Below, piece by piece: positions 36,352 to 44,903 of a DNA stretch of 64,000 nt. A model generated the notes under the pieces. That model made no database searches. It saw nothing but the letters and a program-made list of their open reading frames with translations, and was not told where the DNA came from. Position 1 is the first letter of the stretch. Each line of letters begins with the position of its first letter. Where the stretch lies: the NCBI GenBank assembly GCA_008364785.1, contig VTTJ01000007.1, positions 305,022-369,021 on the forward strand, given 5' to 3'. The position numbers and the translations under genes were made by a program. This DNA is from Bacillus sp. BGMRC 2118 (lineage in GTDB: Bacteria > Bacillota > Bacilli > Bacillales > SA4).

Positions 36352-36413
36352 TATGATAGTGTTAAGTTATGAGAGTTAATACAGATCCAAGAATGCATTC
36401 TGAGAGGTAGTTT

Positions 36414-36806
36414 ATGATGAGGATTTTGTTAGTATTATTCGCATTCCTCTTTGTTTTAACAGGTTGTACATCCAATCTTGGTTCAGTTAAAGAGGATATG
36501 CTAGGAAACGTTGAGAATATTGATGCAATGGAAGAGTTTGTGCAGAAGATGAAAGAGAACGATAAGGCTAAAATTACTGTATTATCAACTGGTATCGAAG
36601 GGCAGGATGGGATGGACGTTCTCACTTTTAACGGAATTGAAATTACGGTTACACGAACGGTTGATGAGGAATTTATTGAAGAACTCAGTTGTAGCGGGGT
36701 TGAAATTGAGAAAAAAGCAGATTCCAAAGTTTATATTCTTCAAGAGTGTAGTAGTGAGAGCATGACTGAGCCTATTGATTTTCCGATATTGTCTGGAAAA
36801 GGGTAA
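36414..36806 (+). CDS. DUF4362-like lipoprotein
   Basis: 130 residues. Signal peptide with lipobox VLTGCTS (Cys about residue 18), then a domain of about 105 residues (NIDAMEEFVQKMKENDKAKI, GIEITVTRTVDEEF) typical of DUF4362 lipoproteins. The ribosome site (GAGAGG) is somewhat distant. Exposed on the outer face of the membrane; role unknown. Confidence 0.65.
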   Translation: MMRILLVLFAFLFVLTGCTSNLGSVKEDMLGNVENIDAMEEFVQKMKENDKAKITVLSTGIEGQDGMDVLTFNGIEITVTRTVDEEFIEELSCSGVEIEKKADSKVYILQECSSESMTEPIDFPILSGKG

Positions 36807-36834
36807 CTCAATTTAATAATAGGGGTCTGGGTAA

Positions 36835-37626
36835 ATGAAGTTTACTAGAAAAATAATTGTATTTGTAATGATTGGTATCATACTTATTGTTGGCTACAGG
36901 TCTGTACACAATTGGAATGATCGTCGTGATTTAGATGTAGAAGATTTACTTCACTACAAACGGAGTGACTTCAACTCTCTTACATTTAGAAATGCTGGTG
37001 AGACTGGCTGGTTAACAGAGGATCGAGAAGCTGCTGACAAATTAGTAGATTTCCTTGATCAATATCATGTCAAAGAATCGAACTACGAAACATTTAGACA
37101 TCATATTAGCGAGGATGGTTTCCAATTTACCATTAGTTATAAGAAAAAGGACCCTATTTCTGTATCCGTACTAGAAAGCAAAATTCTTATTCTAACTGAT
37201 GACTATTATGAAATCCTTAATAGTCCAGTAGATATGGAGTGGATCGGGCAATTCAGGGAGAAATATTCTGATGAAAAACCACCACCAGTCACTGTTAAGG
37301 TGGGGAATAAAAAGTATAAAACAACACTTGGTACGTATTGTTGGAAGTTGATTTGCGCAGATGCAGTCGGGTATCAGGAGTTGTTAAAAGATGAAGATCC
37401 TATTGTTGTCAAACCTGGAGAGAAATTATCCTTTAATATGGAATACAAACTGAAGCCAGATAAAATCAGCGTAATTGAGAGACATAGCAATGAGGATAGA
37501 GAAGTTCCCATAAAGAATGATAGAATAGTAGCCCCTTCAGAAAAAGGAATTTATTATTATTTTTATAGTGCAGACTGGTCAAATTCGGGTGATGCAGGCT
37601 ATGTTTTCTTTATAGAGGTAGAATGA
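36835..37626 (+). CDS. Hypothetical membrane-anchored protein
   Basis: 263 residues. One N-terminal membrane helix (IIVFVMIGIILIVGY), then a globular outer domain with a Cys pair (TYCWKLICAD) and a C-terminal beta-rich part ending DAGYVFFIEVE. GGGGTCTGGG precedes the ATG. Starts 28 bases after the lipoprotein gene, so probably one unit. A family A repeat follows the stop. Family unknown. Confidence 0.6.
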   Translation: MKFTRKIIVFVMIGIILIVGYRSVHNWNDRRDLDVEDLLHYKRSDFNSLTFRNAGETGWLTEDREAADKLVDFLDQYHVKESNYETFRHHISEDGFQFTISYKKKDPISVSVLESKILILTDDYYEILNSPVDMEWIGQFREKYSDEKPPPVTVKVGNKKYKTTLGTYCWKLICADAVGYQELLKDEDPIVVKPGEKLSFNMEYKLKPDKISVIERHSNEDREVPIKNDRIVAPSEKGIYYYFYSADWSNSGDAGYVFFIEVE

Positions 37627-37633
37627 AAACAGA

Positions 37634-37676
37634 GGGACGGTTCTTCTGCTTCCAAAAGAAGCAAGAGAACCGTCCC
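37634..37676. repeat. Family A palindrome, copy A2
   Basis: Standard 43-bp unit with an AACAGA flank on the left and GTGCTTCC on the right, beginning 8 bases after a stop codon and ending 27 bases before the next start. Confidence 0.85.
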
Positions 37677-37703
37677 TGTGCTTCCGAGGAGAGTGACATT
37701 ACA

Positions 37704-38231
37704 ATGAACACACCAATCAACATGAAATATTTCGGTATATCAATTGCACTAATATTTGTCGTCAGCCTGGTCAGTACGTTGCTTCCATACTCAAAGTACT
37801 ATGATAAAAGTAAGACAGAGGAACTGCAAGCATTAGAGCAGCAAGTGGATCAAGTTGAAACAGTTCTTCCTAGTGAAAGTTCGTTTCCCAGGGAAGAGGA
37901 TTTTCCAGCAGAAATGAATGATTATGAAGTGCAAAATGCCATTCATTATATGAGTCATCAAAAGGTATATGCAGAAGAAAAATGGGGTGCTATTCAAATT
38001 ACTCCAGAACGAATTCGGAATTTGGTTGCTAGTGTTGAGCAGTATAAGCTGAGTTTAAAACATGGTGATTTATATCTCGATATTCTTACACGTTGGTCGG
38101 AAGGAGACTTCTCAAAGGCTGACCATGACCACAATGAGATTTGGAAGCTGCAAAACGGTACAGTAGGAGAAGCGACGAGAGTACTTAGTGAGAGAGAAGA
38201 ACAAACATTTATAGAACGAAATTTTGATTGA
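37704..38231 (+). CDS. DUF6241-like membrane-anchored protein
   Basis: 175 residues from ATG at 37704; an in-frame opening back to 37623 runs through the family A repeat and is not used (GGAGAG lies 12 bases before 37704). One N-terminal helix (YFGISIALIFVVSLVSTLL), then a helical domain with NDYEVQNAIHYMSHQKVYAE and a long amphipathic end. Matches small DUF6241-type proteins; role unknown. Confidence 0.6.
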   Translation: MNTPINMKYFGISIALIFVVSLVSTLLPYSKYYDKSKTEELQALEQQVDQVETVLPSESSFPREEDFPAEMNDYEVQNAIHYMSHQKVYAEEKWGAIQITPERIRNLVASVEQYKLSLKHGDLYLDILTRWSEGDFSKADHDHNEIWKLQNGTVGEATRVLSEREEQTFIERNFD

Positions 38232-38238
38232 AAACAGA

Positions 38239-38281
38239 GGGACGGTTCTCCTGCTTCGAAAAGAAGCAAGAGAACCGTCCC
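38239..38281. repeat. Family A palindrome, copy A3
   Basis: 43-bp unit between convergent genes, followed by TCTGTTTTTT so that it may act as a terminator. It begins 7 bases after the upstream stop. Confidence 0.85.
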
Positions 38282-38289
38282 TCTGTTTT

Positions 38290-38463
38290 TTATTCATGAA
38301 TCAATTGCTGTACCTGTTGAATTTTCTGTTGTGCTTTTTCGAGTTCTTTTTGAGCAAATAGACAAACTTCAGCTTCGGAACTGTTTGAATTCACTTGCTT
38401 TAAATGATGATGAGCCGTATGTATTATATCTTGCGCTTCTTGTAAGGTGCCTTTTAAGTTCAT
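38290..38463 (-). CDS. Small helical protein (57 aa)
   Basis: A 57-residue frame (MNLKGTLQEAQDIIHTAHHH, later AQKELEKAQQKIQQVQQLI) with AAAGG upstream of ATG on the minus strand. Strongly helical, amphipathic, without a signal. It resembles the short helical proteins common in Bacillus genomes. Convergent with the DUF6241-like gene. Confidence 0.5.
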   Translation of the reverse strand: MNLKGTLQEAQDIIHTAHHHLKQVNSNSSEAEVCLFAQKELEKAQQKIQQVQQLIHE

Positions 38464-38570
38464 TTTCACTCAACCTTTCTTATTAAATTTCCTGTATAGG
38501 ATGTGCAATTTATGTAGAATTACACCTATCTAAAAAATGTTGTCTTAAAGGGGAGCAGACAAATGGAAAA

Positions 38571-38596
38571 GGGCAAAACTGATCACAGCTTTGCCC
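38571..38596 (-). terminator. Terminator of the catalase operon
   Basis: GGGCAAAAC and GCTTTGCCC arms, with a T-rich tract on the minus strand. Confidence 0.7.
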
Positions 38597-38603
38597 TCAT
38601 TTT

Positions 38604-39500
38604 CTACATATTCTCCATTAATCTCTTTGCAATTCTTGCGTAATCATCCCGGTCAATACCTGGCGCGAATTCCTCGGGTAAATCATCAAGGTTTGGTATT
38701 GGAGCACCCTTTGGTGAACCTGCCTTTACGATTAGTTGATCTCCACTTTCTGGGTTGGTTCCTTTCCAGATTTGGTTAATATCTTTATAATCTCCTACGT
38801 CATTCCATGTATATAGAATGTTTCCGATTCCCTGGTCTTCGAATTTACGGGCATGGTCAAACTTACGATTTGATAAATTCGGAATCGGAACCATTTTCTT
38901 AACATCTACTCCTGTTGCAATTTCTAATGCTTTGGCATAGGCAAGTACATGAGTACCGCCCCGTACTAATAAATAGCCAATCATCTCACGCGCTGTTTCG
39001 TGCTCTGTCATTTCATATACTCTCATTTTATGCGTTCGTGCACCAACTTCTAAGAAAAAATTATGAAGTAAATCTAAGACGAGGTTTCCACTGCTGAACA
39101 CATTGTCACCAGTCCAGGCACGTCCCATTGAATCTCCAGCTAATGCGGTTTGGGCTGTGGCAATAAAGTGATACGTATTTCGGCTATCTTTTCCTTCGCG
39201 AAGAGGGGTGACATCTGGGTTTCCTGTGTAGAAAGTGTTTCCTCTAGAAAGTAAGTTAATCGTATTGGAGACAAGCTCAACATGCCCAAATTCCTCAGCC
39301 GTGATACTGGCAACAAGGTCATAAAAGGGCTTCAACTTATCCTTCTGACGAAAATTAAACGATTGATACATATAATTATTTAACGTCGACATTTCACCAA
39401 ACTTACCACCTAAAAGCTCTTGAACGGCTGCAGCTGCATTTGGATCACCATGCTCTGGGATAGGGAGGTCAATTAACATTTTATTTTCTCGCTTAAACAT
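38604..39500 (-). CDS. Manganese catalase
   Basis: 298 residues from ATG at 39500, with AAGGAGG 8 bases upstream. The dimanganese ligand pattern is visible: Glu36 (KFGEMST), Glu70 and His73 (TAEEFGHVE), then EVGARTHKMRVYEMT and RGGTHVLAYAKALE for the second Glu/His pair. Destroys hydrogen peroxide. Relatives include the spore-linked YdbD/KatN and CotJC. Encoded 11 bases after a DUF2642 gene, which supports a spore or stress role. Confidence 0.92.
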   Translation of the reverse strand: MFKRENKMLIDLPIPEHGDPNAAAAVQELLGGKFGEMSTLNNYMYQSFNFRQKDKLKPFYDLVASITAEEFGHVELVSNTINLLSRGNTFYTGNPDVTPLREGKDSRNTYHFIATAQTALAGDSMGRAWTGDNVFSSGNLVLDLLHNFFLEVGARTHKMRVYEMTEHETAREMIGYLLVRGGTHVLAYAKALEIATGVDVKKMVPIPNLSNRKFDHARKFEDQGIGNILYTWNDVGDYKDINQIWKGTNPESGDQLIVKAGSPKGAPIPNLDDLPEEFAPGIDRDDYARIAKRLMENM

Positions 39501-39511
39501 ATAACGCCTCC

Positions 39512-39730
39512 TTATCCTCTTGGAATAACCCAAACAATTTGTTGAGTGCGGATGAAAAATGAAGATCCTCCTGATTCAACCACAATATGATCAGGCATGA
39601 CAGAAGTAAGTAGTCCTGTTACAGTTCCTTGTGTGGTTTGCACCACAACAGCAGCTCTGACAATTCCTTGCAATGTTTGATACACGTAAGGGTCAATGGG
39701 ACTTGTAAACGATGGTGACTGTTGATTCAT
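39512..39730 (-). CDS. DUF2642 (YuzF-like) spore-type protein
   Basis: 72 residues. A short beta-rich domain (VYQTLQGIVRAAVVVQTTQG, SVMPDHIVVESGG, FFIRTQQIVWVIP) typical of DUF2642 proteins, often associated with spore coat. GGGGCG lies upstream. Probably co-transcribed with the manganese catalase. Confidence 0.8.
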   Translation of the reverse strand: MNQQSPSFTSPIDPYVYQTLQGIVRAAVVVQTTQGTVTGLLTSVMPDHIVVESGGSSFFIRTQQIVWVIPRG

Positions 39731-39838
39731 GCTGTTTCGCCCCTTTTTTGGAAATTAACTATCTAACTATATGAGAACGTATAACTACATATAACAGCTT
39801 TTTAAGAGGACATTCTAGAAAAATAGAGGAAATATAGA

Positions 39839-39880
39839 GGGACGGTCTTCTGCTTCTAAAAGAAGCAAGAGAACCGTCCC
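39839..39880. repeat. Family A palindrome, copy A4
   Basis: 42-bp unit missing one T in the left arm (GACGGTCTTCTGC). It lies just beyond the stop at 39893 of a minus-strand gene. Confidence 0.8.
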
Positions 39881-39892
39881 TTTGTTTTTATC

Positions 39893-40351
39893 CTATCCCT
39901 TTTTAAACCAGAAAACAAACTTCGCTATTATATAAAAAACAACTAAGTCTGCGAATACATGTACAAACCAGTTCCAGTTGTTAAAATGAAAAAGGTCAGT
40001 ATACCTTTCAGCTAATGAAGAAAAGGTTGGAATCACCATAGAGAAGAGTAAATAATAAAAAAGTACTTTTACCTTTTTGGGGTTTTTAGGATAAAATACG
40101 ATGAACAATACGCCAACGATTGGAAAAATGATGTAATACAATGAAAAACTTAAATTCGTTGCCTTCTTGAATTCCCTATATGGAAATTCAACCAAGTCAA
40201 AATATACAAGGGTATATTCAAATATCCATGCTAATGCTTGAGTAAATAAGAAGGCGATGAGAGTTAATCGAGATCTTCCTCTTGAGAGGAAAACCAATAA
40301 GATGATTGAAAGAATCCATGAAACGGCTAATATAATAAATTCCTTACTCAT
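39893..40351 (-). CDS. CBO0543-family membrane protein, copy 1
   Basis: 152 residues with five membrane helices and the family pattern: an aromatic YFDLVEFPYREF loop, IIFPIVGVLFIVFYP, and SSLAERYTDLFHFNNWNWF towards the end. Overlaps the related upstream gene by 8 bases, so the two are coupled. Function unknown. Confidence 0.7.
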   Translation of the reverse strand: MSKEFIILAVSWILSIILLVFLSRGRSRLTLIAFLFTQALAWIFEYTLVYFDLVEFPYREFKKATNLSFSLYYIIFPIVGVLFIVFYPKNPKKVKVLFYYLLFSMVIPTFSSLAERYTDLFHFNNWNWFVHVFADLVVFYIIAKFVFWFKKG

Positions 40352-40835
40352 TGGCTGGTACCTTAATCAACTTTTTCTTGTACCATCTATAAAATTTGTT
40401 ATTGAAAAATAAACAAATCATGACCGTCAGCAAGGTCCAATACCAGGACCACCCATGATAGTCCACAAGGCTCGTTGTTCTTTCAAGAATAGACTCAATA
40501 ATCGTAAAAAATCCAGCAAAACCTACATAATACATGAGAGCCCCAAATCTTTTCACATTTGGAAAATACAAACTAAAAAGGATGGCAACAATGGGAAAAA
40601 TAAAAAACTCAAATATTAGGCTAGTCCGGTTAGTGTGATTAGCATCTGGAAGTAGCTGAATGGGATACTCAATCCATCCCATTTCTACTGGAAACAACCC
40701 GGCTGGCCAAGTTAAAACCTGAAGAAACAAAAAAAGAACACATGCATCTCTAGCTTTATTCCGTGGAATACATGTAAATATGGTTAAGATCGTGATAACG
40801 ATGATTGCGATTAATATCCATCTCTCAAGGTTCAT
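40344..40835 (-). CDS. CBO0543-family membrane protein, copy 2
   Basis: 163 residues, same plan as the downstream gene: ALFPVE-type loop (GLFPVEMGWIEYPIQ), FFIFPIVAILFSLYFP, then IESILERTTSLVDYHGWSWYW. Tandem paralogues of a Firmicutes membrane family often found in sporulating species. ATG with TGAGAGATGG-like site. Function unknown. Confidence 0.7.
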   Translation of the reverse strand: MNLERWILIAIIVITILTIFTCIPRNKARDACVLFLFLQVLTWPAGLFPVEMGWIEYPIQLLPDANHTNRTSLIFEFFIFPIVAILFSLYFPNVKRFGALMYYVGFAGFFTIIESILERTTSLVDYHGWSWYWTLLTVMICLFFNNKFYRWYKKKLIKVPANE

Positions 40836-40905
40836 ATACTACTCCGATTCATAGTAAGAATTAAATGTAGCCATATTCTTCCTCATAATATTGAAATAAT
40901 ACAGA

Positions 40906-40948
40906 AAGACGGTTCTTCTGCTTCAAAAAGAAGCAAGAGAACCGTCCC
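40906..40948. repeat. Family A palindrome, copy A5 (overlaps the tatC 3' end)
   Basis: 43-bp unit with AAAGACGG instead of GGGACGG at the left edge. Its right arm is translated as the last codons of tatC. Confidence 0.8.
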
Positions 40949-41660
40949 CGTGCTGCGCAAGATTTTTTTTGTAAATGAATTTCGATAACGAAATACTAAT
41001 TTCATATAAAAGTAGTAACGGCAGTATTACGAGTATATCTGAAACAAAGTCAGGCGGTGTGATCAAGATTGATACAACAATTAAACCAAAATACGATAGT
41101 TTTCGTGCTTTCATCAATCGAACAGGATTAATGATACCAAGTTTGGTTAAAAACATCACAACTGCAGGCATTTCGAATAGAAAGCCAAAAGGCAGAGTTA
41201 GGTTAATCATAAATTTAAAATAACGGTCAACCGTAAAGAATGTTTGAAAGTCGTCACCTGCCAATCCTTGTAAAAAGGAGAGGACAAGTGGAAAGAGAAC
41301 AAAGTACCCAAAGGAAATTCCACATACAAATAATAGAAACAGAGCTGGAATAAAAGCAAGCGAGGCTTTCTGCTCATGTAATGTTAAGGCAGGTTTCACA
41401 AATTTCCAAGTTTGATAGCCGAGTACTGGTATTGTGAACGCGATACCAGCAACACCAGCGAGTATCATGTACACCCATAAAATATCACCAGGACCAAGTA
41501 ATGCTAATGGATTTTCTAGATTTCGGATTAAATAGTTATATATATCTTCTACGAATAGAAAGGAAGCACCAAAGGAGAGGAGGAAGGCGACAACTGTTAT
41601 AATCAGCCTTTTCCGTAACTCTTCGAGGTGTCCCATAAAATTCATTTCTACTTTCTGCAT
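40923..41660 (-). CDS. tatC: TatC twin-arginine translocase subunit
   Basis: 245 residues with six membrane helices. N-terminal signature FMGHLEELRKRLI, central FVKPALTLHEQKA, and ITPPDFVSDILVILPLLLLYEI near the sixth helix. The last residues (HGDGSLASF and stop) are read from a family A repeat, so the native C-terminus was replaced or extended. Pairs with TatA (41881) and serves the upstream PhoX. Family B repeat and a terminator separate it from tatA, so it may have its own promoter. Confidence 0.95.
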   Translation of the reverse strand: MQKVEMNFMGHLEELRKRLIITVVAFLLSFGASFLFVEDIYNYLIRNLENPLALLGPGDILWVYMILAGVAGIAFTIPVLGYQTWKFVKPALTLHEQKASLAFIPALFLLFVCGISFGYFVLFPLVLSFLQGLAGDDFQTFFTVDRYFKFMINLTLPFGFLFEMPAVVMFLTKLGIINPVRLMKARKLSYFGLIVVSILITPPDFVSDILVILPLLLLYEISISLSKFIYKKNLAQHGDGSLASF

Positions 41661-41707
41661 GAAACATCACTCCTTGTAATAAGGCTATTTTCGTATATAT
41701 TGTTGCT

Positions 41708-41833
41708 ATGTAGTATCTCGATACTTCTATACAGAGAACTGCTATTTTTCTAATACAACCTCAATTTACTTCTAAAACTGATTCTACACCCTGAATAATT
41801 GTACGAATCGCAACAAAGTTTTAGAAAAGAGCC
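41708..41833 (-). repeat. Family B dispersed repeat, copy B4
   Basis: About 126 bp between tatA and tatC. Contains the inverted ends GCTATTTTTCTAA (41741) and TTAGAAAAGAGC (to 41832) and the shared block CCCTGAATAATTGTAC. Confidence 0.7.
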
Positions 41834-41843
41834 TTTAAAAAAA

Positions 41844-41872
41844 GAAAGATATGATGCGTACTCATATCTTTC
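41844..41872 (-). terminator. Terminator after tatA
   Basis: GAAAGATATGA and TCATATCTTTC arms; on the minus strand a T7 tract follows. Confidence 0.8.
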
Positions 41873-41880
41873 GAGTCAAT

Positions 41881-42111
41881 TTAACTACTAATCTTCGTTT
41901 GTGTAGTATCTTCTGCTTGAAGCTTCACAGCCTCAGTTGTCGATTTTTTGGTGTCAGTGTCACCATTAACAAGGTCACTCGTCGCTTTCTTAAATTCCTT
42001 TAACGTGTTCCCAAATGCGCGGCCCACTTCAGGTAATTTTGAAGGACCGAAAATGATTAACGCAATGACAAGAATAAGAATCAAGCCGGGTATCCCGATA
42101 TTTTGAAACAT
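41881..42111 (-). CDS. tatA: TatA/E twin-arginine translocase subunit
   Basis: 76 residues: a single N-terminal membrane helix ([17 protein letters not shown]), the hinge and amphipathic helix ([20 protein letters not shown]) and a polar tail. AGGAG-like site upstream. Lies between phoX and tatC, like the PhoD-TatAd-TatCd unit of B. subtilis. Confidence 0.95.
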   Translation of the reverse strand: MFQNIGIPGLILILVIALIIFGPSKLPEVGRAFGNTLKEFKKATSDLVNGDTDTKKSTTEAVKLQAEDTTQTKISS

Positions 42112-42145
42112 CTATATAACCTCCAATAATATTCTTTTGTAAAAA

Positions 42146-42177
42146 AAGATGTAAACAATAGCATGTGCTTACATCTT
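42146..42177 (-). terminator. Terminator after phoX
   Basis: AAGATGTAA and TTACATCTT arms; read on the minus strand it ends in TTTTTTT. Confidence 0.75.
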
Positions 42178-42199
42178 CTTAATCTATTCGGAATAACGA

Positions 42200-43645
42200 T
42201 TAACTTAGTTTGATACCATGTCGCTCAAACGCAGCTGCTTCTAATACAGACATTCCTTGCGCCTCGGCAGCCTTCGTTGTTTCATCTGAAATCATAGGCG
42301 AAAGTTTAGTAGGAGTAGAGTGCGACATCTTTCTTGCACGTCCTGCGTTTCTTCTCATAAATGGTCCCCAAATAGCAAACGTAATACCAGGTGATTGAAT
42401 ATTGACGAATAGGGCATTTCCATTCGGTGAGAACGTCGGTCCTGCAAATTCACTATCATTTAAACGGTTTGCAGCAAAAGGATAAACTTCACCTTCTGGC
42501 GTAATTCCCATAATGCGGTCTTGTCCAGAACCATCTTCTACATACCACAGGTCTCCCCACGGAGTACAGCAAATATTGTCCGGATATTCCATTTGCTTTG
42601 CATCGTTTCCTTCATAGAAAAGCTCAAGTGTATTCGTGTGAGGCACGTAACGATAAATACGGCCAAGCTTTTTCTCACCAGCAGATGTATCGTCAAACCA
42701 GAATACACCTTCTTGGAAAAAGGCTCCCTCAAGTCTAGAGAACTTAATGCAGTTTTGTGCATTCGCTTCTTCTCGGCACCAGTGTGGATCCACTTGTTTC
42801 CATACAACTTTAAACGTTTGTCCTGTTTTAAAGGTACTAGCTGCTGGGTCTGTAACTTTTTCAATAGCTGCTGCATAAAGCGTGCCACCTTTTTGAAGAG
42901 ATCCAGGCTTTTGACTCGTATCATTTGGTATAAAACGGTATAAATAGCTAGGACTCGCATCCTCAGTCAGGTACACATAACCAGTTGAAGGGTCGATGGC
43001 ACAAGCCTCATGAGCGAAGCGTCCCATTTCTTTAATTGGTGTTTTCGACAGATCATTTTCCGGCTGAAGGGGATCCACTTCAAATACATAACCATGGCCT
43101 TCAGAACGGTTTTCTTCACACGTCAACCACGTGCCCCAAGGCGTCGCGCCACCCGCACAATTTCGGATTGTACCAGAAGAGGTTACATACTCCTTCTGCA
43201 CTTCACGATTAGGACCGACAACAAGAGCTGTTGTACCTCCTTGCGCATTTGGATTATAAGGATTCTTCCCAAACGCAGGACCTGCACTTAGCTCATGATT
43301 ACGAACAAGGATTGTCGTATTCTTAGGCCCGTCAAATGCTGCCATTCCATCAAATGCTCCAGGAATGGGTGTACCATCAGTCATGAGCTCGCCTTCTCTA
43401 GAAATAATCTTGTAATGGAAACCGTTAGGAAGATCTAATATTCCGTTCGGATCTGGAAGTAGAGGACCATATCCTTTAAACAGATTTTTTGGTTCCTTCG
43501 TTGCAGCAGCAGCAGCTCTGCCTACATTCCCAAGTGAAAAAGCACCTGCAGCTCCAAGTGAGAATGCTACTGTACTCATTCCACCCACCTTTAAAAAATC
43601 TCTACGGTCCATACTTTTTTCATTTTTCCCATTTTCATGACTCAT
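42200..43645 (-). CDS. phoX: PhoX-family phosphatase (DUF839), Tat-exported
   Basis: 481 residues. The N-terminus carries a twin-arginine signal (DRRDFLKVGG, then a hydrophobic core and AAAAA cleavage region). The mature part has PhoX motifs: VRNHELSAGPA, RNCAGGATPWGTWLTCEEN, GRFAHEACAIDPSTGYVYLTED (His/Glu metal ligands) and DNICCTPWGDLWYVEDG. PhoX enzymes are calcium/iron phosphatases outside the cell that release phosphate from esters. An array of TTTACA boxes upstream points to PhoP control. Its own tat genes follow. Confidence 0.93.
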   Translation of the reverse strand: MSHENGKNEKSMDRRDFLKVGGMSTVAFSLGAAGAFSLGNVGRAAAAATKEPKNLFKGYGPLLPDPNGILDLPNGFHYKIISREGELMTDGTPIPGAFDGMAAFDGPKNTTILVRNHELSAGPAFGKNPYNPNAQGGTTALVVGPNREVQKEYVTSSGTIRNCAGGATPWGTWLTCEENRSEGHGYVFEVDPLQPENDLSKTPIKEMGRFAHEACAIDPSTGYVYLTEDASPSYLYRFIPNDTSQKPGSLQKGGTLYAAAIEKVTDPAASTFKTGQTFKVVWKQVDPHWCREEANAQNCIKFSRLEGAFFQEGVFWFDDTSAGEKKLGRIYRYVPHTNTLELFYEGNDAKQMEYPDNICCTPWGDLWYVEDGSGQDRIMGITPEGEVYPFAANRLNDSEFAGPTFSPNGNALFVNIQSPGITFAIWGPFMRRNAGRARKMSHSTPTKLSPMISDETTKAAEAQGMSVLEAAAFERHGIKLS

Positions 43646-43718
43646 TGAAATACCTCCAAGCTAGTATGTATGAGGACAATCATGTGAAGTAAATCTATCT
43701 ATAAAACTAGCAGGGGAA

Positions 43719-43757
43719 CGTAAATGGTATATGAGATTACTGTAAACATCTTGTAAA
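43719..43757 (-). promoter_or_regulatory. Pho-box array upstream of phoX
   Basis: On the minus strand, TTTACA (43757-43752), TTTACA (43746-43741), CTCATA (43735-43730) and TTTACG (43724-43719) are spaced exactly 11 bases apart. This matches the TT(A/C/T)ACA direct repeats bound by PhoP in bacilli. Distance to the start codon is about 75-110 bases. Confidence 0.7.
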
Positions 43758-43811
43758 TTGTGGAAATTCCTACGAAAGTAGTAGTGCGAAAGCAGGGGGA
43801 GGGGAAGCATG

Positions 43812-43854
43812 GGGACGGTTCTTCTGCTTCCAAAAGAAGCAAGAGAACCGTCCC
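43812..43854. repeat. Family A palindrome, copy A6
   Basis: 43-bp unit with extended outer pairing (AGCATG before, CGTGCT after). It abuts the stop codon of the CtaG-like gene at 43863. Confidence 0.85.
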
Positions 43855-43862
43855 CGTGCTTC

Positions 43863-44699
43863 CTAACTTTTTCTAAGAAAAGGAAGGAAGATGACTGCTA
43901 TGACCTGGCTAACCAATAAGATCATACCCCCAACCAACTGCTCCCGTTTTGGTGGGAACGGAGACAATGCTTCGAGCATATCCTCTTCAATAATTGGTAC
44001 GTCAAGTTGCTCTAGAGGTAAACAAAGACCAAGGGAAGATAGGATTAATTCATTATCGGTATAAATTGAATACAAACTGTGAGTGGAGAACAGCAGAATT
44101 CCAGTCAACGGGATAAATAGCACAATAAAACTTACATACAATCTTCTTCGATTTTTATTCGTTACCTGATGTTGAACTTCATTGGATGGAAACATACCGA
44201 ACCAAAATAATAAAGCAGATAGGAACATAGCTAGTAAATAAAAGGAATGCACGTACTCATTTATTCTGACGGTATCAAAGACCGATGGTACATGATAAAC
44301 AAGGAATAAAACGTGAAATACAATGAGTGTCCAAACTGGATTCGTTAGCCTACCCAAAAGGGAACGCAAGGCCTGAAAAGAACTCACACGATGAACGACT
44401 GCATCTTTCATTCCCCATACAAGCAAAGGAGCTGAAGTAAAGATTATCATGACCATTTGAACGATATGAAATCGAAATTGAATTCTCCCTAATAAATTCA
44501 GCGGGCTCCCTAATGCCAAAAAATAGACCAACAGCCCGATCACAAATAAAACAGACTTATATTTTTTATGTGTTGGTGAGCCTGTAAAGAAAACAAAATA
44601 CAACACCAACGTTAATAAAAGAAAGTACAACACCCCAAAATTCCATTTTTCATGAGACGCAAAGTTTTCTAGAATGTTTTCAATCATTCCTGACCACAA
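43863..44699 (-). CDS. CtaG-like (Caa3_CtaG) membrane protein
   Basis: 278 residues, about seven membrane helices. Family features: FALGSPLNLLG-type loop (YFLALGSPLNLLGRIQF), FHIVQMVMIIFTSAPLLVWGM, and VFHVLFLVYHVPSVFD, with conserved His residues in the membrane. CtaG homologues help assemble the copper centre of cytochrome caa3 oxidase. The usual partner genes are absent. Single gene flanked by family A repeats. Confidence 0.85.
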   Translation of the reverse strand: MWSGMIENILENFASHEKWNFGVLYFLLLTLVLYFVFFTGSPTHKKYKSVLFVIGLLVYFLALGSPLNLLGRIQFRFHIVQMVMIIFTSAPLLVWGMKDAVVHRVSSFQALRSLLGRLTNPVWTLIVFHVLFLVYHVPSVFDTVRINEYVHSFYLLAMFLSALLFWFGMFPSNEVQHQVTNKNRRRLYVSFIVLFIPLTGILLFSTHSLYSIYTDNELILSSLGLCLPLEQLDVPIIEEDMLEALSPFPPKREQLVGGMILLVSQVIAVIFLPFLRKS

Positions 44700-44775
44700 C
44701 CTTACAGTGTTTGTTACTGTAATTTTAAATTACTAGGTAAAGGCTGTATGTGAGAAAAGTCACTATGCAAACAGA

Positions 44776-44818
44776 GGGACGGTTCTGCTGCTTCCACAGG
44801 AAGCAAGAGAACCGTCCC
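44776..44818. repeat. Family A palindrome, copy A7
   Basis: 43-bp unit with CCACAGGAAGC loop variant (GTTCTGCTGC in the left arm), in the divergent promoter interval between the CtaG-like gene and the antiporter. Confidence 0.85.
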
Positions 44819-44903
44819 TGCGCTTCTAAAAAACTGGCTAATGCATACATATAACAAGCGATTGAAGGGGATTTCTAACATGTGTAGAGGAGGGGGTTAA
44901 TCA

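Noticed and set aside
37623..37703. Upstream extension of the DUF6241-like gene
   Set aside because: It translates the family A repeat and lacks a ribosome site; the ATG at 37704 has one.
42210..43291. Plus-strand open frames across phoX
   Set aside because: They are antisense shadows of a gene with a clear Tat signal and PhoX motifs.
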